Assembly (NCBI GenBank): GCA_000711775.1
Contig: ARYC01000277.1
Coordinates: 116,592-180,591 of the forward strand
Origin: Oxytricha trifallax
Lineage: Eukaryota; Ciliophora; Spirotrichea; Sporadotrichida; Oxytrichidae
Reading direction: 5' to 3'
Length of the DNA stretch: 64,000 nt
Shown: in pieces, positions 58,210-64,000 of the stretch
Numbering within the stretch: position 1 is the first letter of the stretch
Layout of the letters: each line of letters starts with the position of its first letter
Made by a program: the position numbers and the translations under genes
Notes under the pieces: model-generated
What the model was told of the DNA's origin: nothing
The model's input: the letters and a program-made list of their open reading frames with translations, nothing else
Database searches by the model: none

Positions 58210-58635
58210 GATTTAGCTAAAATAGCATAAATGATAGGAAAAATTAAGAAAATCAGATATGTAATTATTTTTAAATTATATTTATTTATATATATTTTAA
58301 GTTTAACTACCACATTTGTTGTGTTTTTAAGAAGAGTATCTTAATTAAATAAATTTAAAAAAATTTCTTATAATTGTTTCAATAAATATAGCAAATAAAT
58401 TCTTATAAAAAGTAAAATAATTATGATAAACTTAAAACACAAATGCGGTAAAGTACCTAAATATATACATATAAATAAATACATATAATTATAAAAAATG
58501 TAAATTAAATGTAAATTACTGATTTATTTAAATCAAAAATATGCTATTTAGCTTTTTGCAAAGCTAGGAAGGAGTCCTTCAAGTATCCTTAGCCTGTATA
58601 ATGGAATAAAAATTTTTAATCATACTAATTGAAAT

Positions 58636-59045
58636 TTGTTAAGGTCATCTCTCTGCAAACTTGAGGAAAGATACTGGTCAAAAGAAGAAAGAGGCAGCAC
58701 TCTAGATTTATTTGCAAGTTTAAATTAGTTTAATAGAGTATGCAGGAAATAAACTAAAGAGGCCTGGTTAAATGGCATGGATTAGTAATGCGAAACAAAG
58801 AAATTCAATTATCTCTGCTCTCCGAACAGATGTCTAAGTCTGACAATCCATCTCTTTTCATTTTTCAATTGAGAATCGAGTGAAGCCACTAGGAGCCCGC
58901 TGTTGCACGAATGCTCCCTAATTTCGTTTGCAATACTGAAAGTTTAAAATCTTATAATGACTGTGTCTAAAGCAGATTTCAGGGATGGCAAAGTGATGCA
59001 ACTAGTTAGGTCAAGAAAGTTTCAGAGAGCAGAAAACTGAATTCG
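58636..59045 (+). pseudogene. Coding remnant H with one in-frame TGA
   Basis: A plus-strand frame reads LRSSLCKLEERYWSKEERGS, TKEAWLNGMDQQCETKKFNY, LTIHLFSFFN, TGA, ESSEATRSPLLHECSLISFA, SKADFRDGKVMQLVRSRKFQ, RAEN, TGA. Cys and charged residues are more frequent than in chance AT-rich frames. It may be the continuation of remnant G. Unknown function. Confidence 0.35.
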
Positions 59046-60054
59046 ATACGAAACCAAAAGACTGTGAAGTGGAATGAAGTTATTGTTAAAGTACAAAATA
59101 TCAGGAATACTCTTTCACGAAATATAAACAAAATTGCCAAAATTGTTCAAATGTAAATAAAATTACAACTAGATTATAAAAAATGGAGAGAAATTGCAGT
59201 TTAGTTTACATAATAATCTGATCTTATTTTTTTGATAATTTGTGTGAATTTGATTTAATATAGTTTTTTTTATATAAAATTTATATAATTTCATTTCTAT
59301 ATACACTCCATTAAAGATATATTAGTATGCATTATGCGTGTTGAGATTTTTCACTTATATGATGTGATATTTAGAAATAATTTCTATAATTATTTGCTTG
59401 ACTAAGAAATGGTTGAAAAGTTAATGAAATGCTGTATGTCTTTAATATAAGTTTGAATATCGATAGATAGAAGATTTAGTTGAAAATAAGTTGAAAAAGT
59501 TTATTTACTTCAATACTTTGAATTTTTTTGGCTTGAGAGTTTTAGAAAATAATCTCTTTAAAATATGTGTTTAAACCCATTTTATTTTTCATTTATAGAA
59601 TTATGATATATTTATGTTAATTTATTGATATAAACTACTTTTGATTTAAAAATATTTATGATTAATAGCAGCTTGTATCAAAGAGGTATTGAACTTGAAA
59701 TTATTAGTGTAGCTATTTCATTTTTTTACAAATCAGTATCTATAATCATTTGACTCTGAAAATTAGCTACAAACACAAGAAATCAGACAACCATTTAAAG
59801 TAGCAATAAAATGTGATAATCATCCATACTATCAGAATCAACTTAAACATTATTGATAATAGAAGATTCAAAAATATAAAGGAGCAAGTATAAATTCATC
59901 ATGTTGTGGCTCCTAGCGATGAGAGTTGTGAATATTGTTAGAGAGACTATTAAACATACTATTTCACACCTTCTATACATACTAGATATACTAATGATGA
60001 GTGATGTAATAAAGCACTTAAAGTTTAATTTCATAATATATTTACTTGAGCATT

Positions 60055-61129
60055 ATTGTTAAAATAGATAAAAATAGGAAATTTCAGAAATAAAGATATT
60101 AGAAATACTTACATTATAATATTAATTGCAATAATTAGGAGTGTTATTAATACTAATTTGATTTAGATTTTAAGTACATTTAATTAAATATATAATTATT
60201 AAAAAGTGGTCAGGTGGTTAGGTGGTCAGGAGGTCTGGCCAGGGTTTTTGGTGGTCTACCGATATTATATTATAAATATTTGTGATAAATATTACCTAAG
60301 TGTAGATCACTAAAATGGCGGCAACATACTGGAGAACACTTAGACCAATGCTTAATCTAATGAGGAGCCACTATGACCTTATAACTGTGCGTAGGACCCG
60401 GTAAGTATAGAAATAATCATGTCTTACAACCGCCACTAACTCTTTTTACAGATACAGCATGAGGGTAGCAGGACCAATGGAAGCAGTGCCAGTGCTTGAT
60501 GACGAGTAAGATTCCGGGTTTCAGTCACATCATGGTCTACACCGATCGTTTAAACGAGACATACTACCTCTGCATTCGCTCCAAGACTGAATAAACCAGA
60601 GCCAATAAGCCAGACTGCACTGAGAGGCGCATGGGCAGTGGTAGCAAGATGGGCTCCGGAGTTGCCAATGCTTTCAAGTCGAGATGTCTGATCTGCCAAT
60701 CCGAGATACCGACTTAAAGCGGGGAGGAGACATTCCCTTTTACAGCGCCAATGGTAGACCGGTTCCTCCAATCGAGATTTCAAGCCGATCAGAGAGAGAC
60801 AAGAATGTAGCAGTTTGGGAACACAGAGAGGGTGGAAGGTGAAAGTGAGTGACAGAAGAGGGGTGTCTAGTGAGGTAGCGCCATTTTAGTGATCTACACT
60901 TCGGTGATATTTATCACAGATATTTATAATATAACATCGGTAGACCACCAAAAACCCTAGCCAGACCACCTGACCACTTTTTAATAATTATATATTTAAT
61001 TAAATGTACTTAAAATCTAAATCAAATTAGTATTAATAACACTCCTAATTACTGGCAGTTAATATTATAATGTTAGTATTTCTAATATCTTTATTTCTGA
61101 AATTTCCTATTTTTATCTATTTTAACAAT
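60055..61129. mobile_element. Inverted-repeat element enclosing a spliced gene
   Basis: Arms of about 266 bp (60055-60320) and 251 bp (60879-61129) are inverted copies, from ATTGTTAAAATAG at the outer ends to GATCACTAAAATGGCG at the inner border. Each includes a GGTGGTCAGG-repeat block (60208-60254 and its complement). The ~560-bp centre is much richer in GC than anything nearby and contains a gene whose ATG lies exactly at the inner edge of the left arm. No convincing target duplication. The arrangement resembles a foldback element that has captured a gene. Confidence 0.75.
60315..60852 (+). CDS. 155-aa protein of unknown function, two apparent introns
   Basis: The ATG at 60315 (MAATYWRTLRPMLNLMRSHY) overlaps the inner edge of the left inverted repeat. 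A consensus intron GTAAGTATAG...TTTTTACAG of 51 nt (60401-60451) joins VRRTR to YSMRVAGPMEAVPVLDDD. A second, 19-nt GTAAG...TTTCAG segment (60506-60524) must be removed to give DDDHIMVYTDRLNETYYLCI, RSKTEQTRANKPDCTERRMG, KSRCLICQSEIPTQSGEETF and TAPMVDRFLQSRFQADQRET, ending VEGESE and TGA 60850-60852. Without the second removal the frame stops at a TGA near 60588. TAA/TAG serve as Gln. A CxxC (CLIC) and an upstream Cys hint at a metal site. GC-rich codon use differs from the surroundings, suggesting capture of a more conserved gene. Family not recognised. Confidence 0.55.
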
Positions 61130-61134
61130 GGTTA

Positions 61135-63225
61135 TTAATTATCACCTACTTTATATCATATTTTAATTTAACATAAAGCGTAGATGATTCACTTGCTTTA
61201 AGCGATTCACTGCTACTACTACTACTGCTCAAGTGTAAATGAATTTAAAGGCTTATTCTGTGAATCTGTGAGTAAAAGATTTATGGAGATAGAATTTTTG
61301 AAAAAATTGATTTCATTTTTAATACTATAATTTTTTTACTATAATTCAAAATATTAGATAATTTAAAATATAGTATTTATTAAAATTGAATTTCTCAAAA
61401 TAAGAAATATTTCTGAATTTGATCTATCATATGTATTTTTGAATCTAATTTATTATACCTAAGGAGCAATCTCATAAATTATCATCACTAAAAATAATTT
61501 ATTTTTTAGATTTATTGAAGATTATCTCACCACTCATATAATACCAAGTAGCTTTATAAAACTTTTAATTTAAAATGTGTTTATGATCAATTTAATAAAT
61601 TTTATAATGAAACGCATTTACAATAATAATTCACAACTAATTTAAATATTTCACTTAATAAAATATCACAGACTAAAAATATATAATACAACTTCTCAAT
61701 ATTTTAACAAATAAGTACATATCAGAATTTAAAAAAGGTCTTTAAAATAAAATCACATTATTCTCATTTTAATATTCTAGTAGATTTATTATATAAATAA
61801 AAATCATATCATTAATTAATATTGTAATGAAATAGTGTTTAAAATACTCAAGACTCTTACTATTTGCATATAAATTATATAAATTCTATTATTATTATAT
61901 ATAAGATTTTGTAAACAGAGCAATTAATAAATCTGAAATATATAAAAAAACAAATAAAATTTCTAGTCTTTGAAATTTATAATTATTGTAAAATTAAAGA
62001 AAATAGGTTATATAAACGCGCATTTGGATGAAGCCTGCTCTAAAATCGCCAAAATCACTATAATAATTTGATCGAATTTTTGGTTGGCAAAAAAGCATAA
62101 ATTATCAGAAAATTTATAAGACTTCTAAAATAAAGTATGATAAAAGCATTTTATGAACTTAAGTGAGTATATAAAGCGAGTTTTTTAAATGTTTCTCACA
62201 GACCATAAGTCGTGTGGGAAGTCTCAAGATTTTATCCTTCTAAGATGTTGTTTTAATGTTATTTCAATTACCTTGCTTGCTTAATAATAGTCAAATAAAA
62301 CAAATCACTTATAACTCGATTTATTTTGTTCTGATCAAGATATAATATGAACAGTTACTTATTTTTTATCACAAGTAAAAATAAAGTAATTGTACCTTAG
62401 CATATTATTCTCAAGTATTATTGTCGCCAATGCTTTATAAAACAATCAATAACAATTTAACGGAAATCTTCTTTACCCTGATATATCTAATATATGACTT
62501 AATAATATTAAAAAATATTGATAAGATATTGATAGATAAAATAAGATTATTAAAAATAGATACAATAACGATACCTATATTTTCAACTGTCAAAAAATAG
62601 AAAATTCTAAAAGAACATAATTAAGATTATTGAAGAGAAAAAATCTTTAATGTGAAGTTTTGGTCTCTAGATGATTTAAAGAATTATAAAAAGATGATTT
62701 ATATTTTATAAATTGAAGAGAAATCATAAAAGATCCATAATTGTTTAACAAGATTCTAAATATCATCGTTAGATTAAGCAAAATAATAAAATTTTAATAA
62801 TGATATTTGGCGTGTTTAATCTGCAAAAAACTTTTAAGCATGGCAATCTCATGTGTATATTATTATGTTATTATTGCTCGAAGCCATAGATTTACTCTTA
62901 AGGCGTAACTTGATGGTTTTGCCAAAAATACCATAATTAAACCATAGAGATATACAACAAGCAAAGAACTGGAGAAATCCAGGGTTAAAATTTACTGCTA
63001 TTATAAGGATAATGAAATTAATATGCTTAAAAATCAGAATGGAATTTATGTAATATGATTTCACATTTAAAAAGAACTTTTGATTCATGCTAAATTTATT
63101 TGATATAAATATAGATTGCAGAATTCATGATCATTCATAAAAAATAAAATAATTTTTTAAATATAAAATATGCTAACCATAAAATATAAAGTGTAACATA
63201 ATTGCTAATTAATTCCAATATCATA
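61135..63225. other. AT-rich stretch, no gene seen
   Basis: Only short chance frames. A CTACTACTACTACTG microsatellite lies at 61211-61226. Confidence 0.45.
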
Positions 63226-63226
63226 A

Positions 63227-64000
63227 CTTAAAATGGCTGTATCTTTGCGCGTCTTTGAAGATAAATCAATTCTGATTTTATATTCGTGTTCAGCGAGGTC
63301 TAAATGACCATAATTGATATTCTCGGGAGTTTTTGGGAAATATAAATTGCAAGTTGAGTTTTGCCGGGGAAAGGTTCAGCTCCTGGGCCAAATTTTAAAA
63401 ATCTAAAAATGGACAAATTGACCCCCCTATAACTTTTGAAAATGACTATATATCTGGTGTTCCGGTGTCACACTCTTGATCATGAGCCCAAATTTAGTGA
63501 TTTGCTTAATTCCAGGTCATCTCATGAATTTCCTTGACCCTCTCCCGCTGCCTTGAAAACCCTTAAAATCGATGTTTAACAGACTCACTCATCAGTTCTT
63601 ATAATAAAACTTAAGATGGTTGTATCTTTGCGCGCTTTGAAGATAAATCAATTCTGATTTTATATTCGTGTTCAGCGAGGTCTAAATGACCATAATTGAT
63701 ATTCTCGGGAGTTTTTGGGAAATATAAATTGCAAGTTGAGTTTTGCCGGGGAAAGGTTCAGCTCCTGGGCCAAATTTTAAAAATCTAAAAATGGACAAAT
63801 TGACCCCCCTATAACTTTTGAAAATGACTATATATCTGGTGTTCCGGTGTCACACTCTTGATCATGAGCCCAAATTAGTGGATTTGCTTAATTCCAGGTC
63901 ATCTCATGAATTTCCTTGACCCTCTCCCGCTGCCTTGAAAACCCTAAAAATCGATGTTTAACACACTCACTCATCAGTTCTTATAATAAAACTTAAAATG
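63227..64000. repeat. Tandem satellite, ~382-bp unit
   Basis: CTTAAAATGGCTGTATCTTT at 63227 recurs at 63610 (CTTAAGATGGTTGTATCTTT), and a third copy begins at 63992 at the window edge, giving periods of 383 and 382 bp. The two full units differ by only a few bases. GC content is higher than in the flanks. A satellite of about 380 bp has been described from the Oxytricha germline; I believe this is the same class but cannot check it. No coding content. Confidence 0.85.

Noticed and set aside
60550..60783. 77-aa minus-strand frame within the 60-kb element
   Set aside because: Shadow of the GC-rich plus-strand gene, which has a better start, consensus introns and a longer coherent protein.
1..64000. 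tRNA or rRNA genes
   Set aside because: I saw no cloverleaf with conserved internal promoter boxes and no rRNA core sequence on either strand.

Overview
The window reads as germline (micronuclear) DNA of a hypotrich (stichotrich) ciliate close to Oxytricha. Two things show this. First, real coding stretches stay open only if TAA and TAG are read as glutamine, with TGA as the single stop. Second, 52141-56248 is a complete TBE-type transposon with all the family hallmarks: about 4.1 kb, terminal inverted repeats that open with 17 bases of C4A4 telomere-like sequence, an AAT target duplication, and three genes (zinc finger-kinase, 22-kDa-type protein, DDE transposase). The rest is very AT-rich, crowded with inverted repeats and almost devoid of intact genes. 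I see no clear run of macronuclear-destined segments and regard most of the window as germline-limited.

Layout. 0.6-8 kb: decayed minus-strand genes of unknown function, a Tc1/mariner-like transposase relic, and an element whose ends are inverted GACGTC minisatellite arrays (4923-6562) with a shrunken TBE nested inside. 10.5-13.9 kb: a heavily decayed TBE in inverse orientation with all three genes recognisable in order. 15.6-25 kb: two small elements carrying GGAAGTTTCCTGC repeats, fragmentary minus-strand genes, a large broken plus-strand gene (19.7-22.3 kb) and a second copy of the gene seen at 2.3-3.1 kb. 25.3-32 kb: three long palindromes, a second Tc1/mariner-like transposase, and a pair of adjacent unknown genes called A and B here. 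32.8-34.4 kb: a broken gene pairing an N-terminal C2H2-like finger with a C-terminal MT-A70 (adenine-N6 methyltransferase) domain. 35.0-36.3 kb: a 1.3-kb palindrome encoding the same small protein on both arms. 37.5-41.4 kb: an APE-type LINE whose reverse transcriptase is split by a 554-bp palindrome that can be removed precisely. 41.5-44 kb: a second A-B pair, split by a palindrome with G/C-homopolymer ends. 44-48.6 kb: AT-rich, nothing seen. 48.6-51.1 kb: an unknown minus-strand gene (F) split by a second inverted-array element (49358-50711), which carries its own 128-codon ORF and an 8-bp duplication. 52.1-56.2 kb: the TBE. 57.7-59 kb: two TGA-interrupted coding remnants. 60.1-61.1 kb: a palindrome-bounded element enclosing a 155-aa gene with two apparent introns. 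63.2 kb to the end: a tandem satellite of about 382 bp.

The coding genes are mostly transposon equipment or remnants. The most novel material is the inverted-array element family, the recurrent two-gene A-B module, the recurrent association of gene C with a divergently oriented transposase, the finger plus MT-A70 gene, and the palindromic element that encloses a spliced gene.
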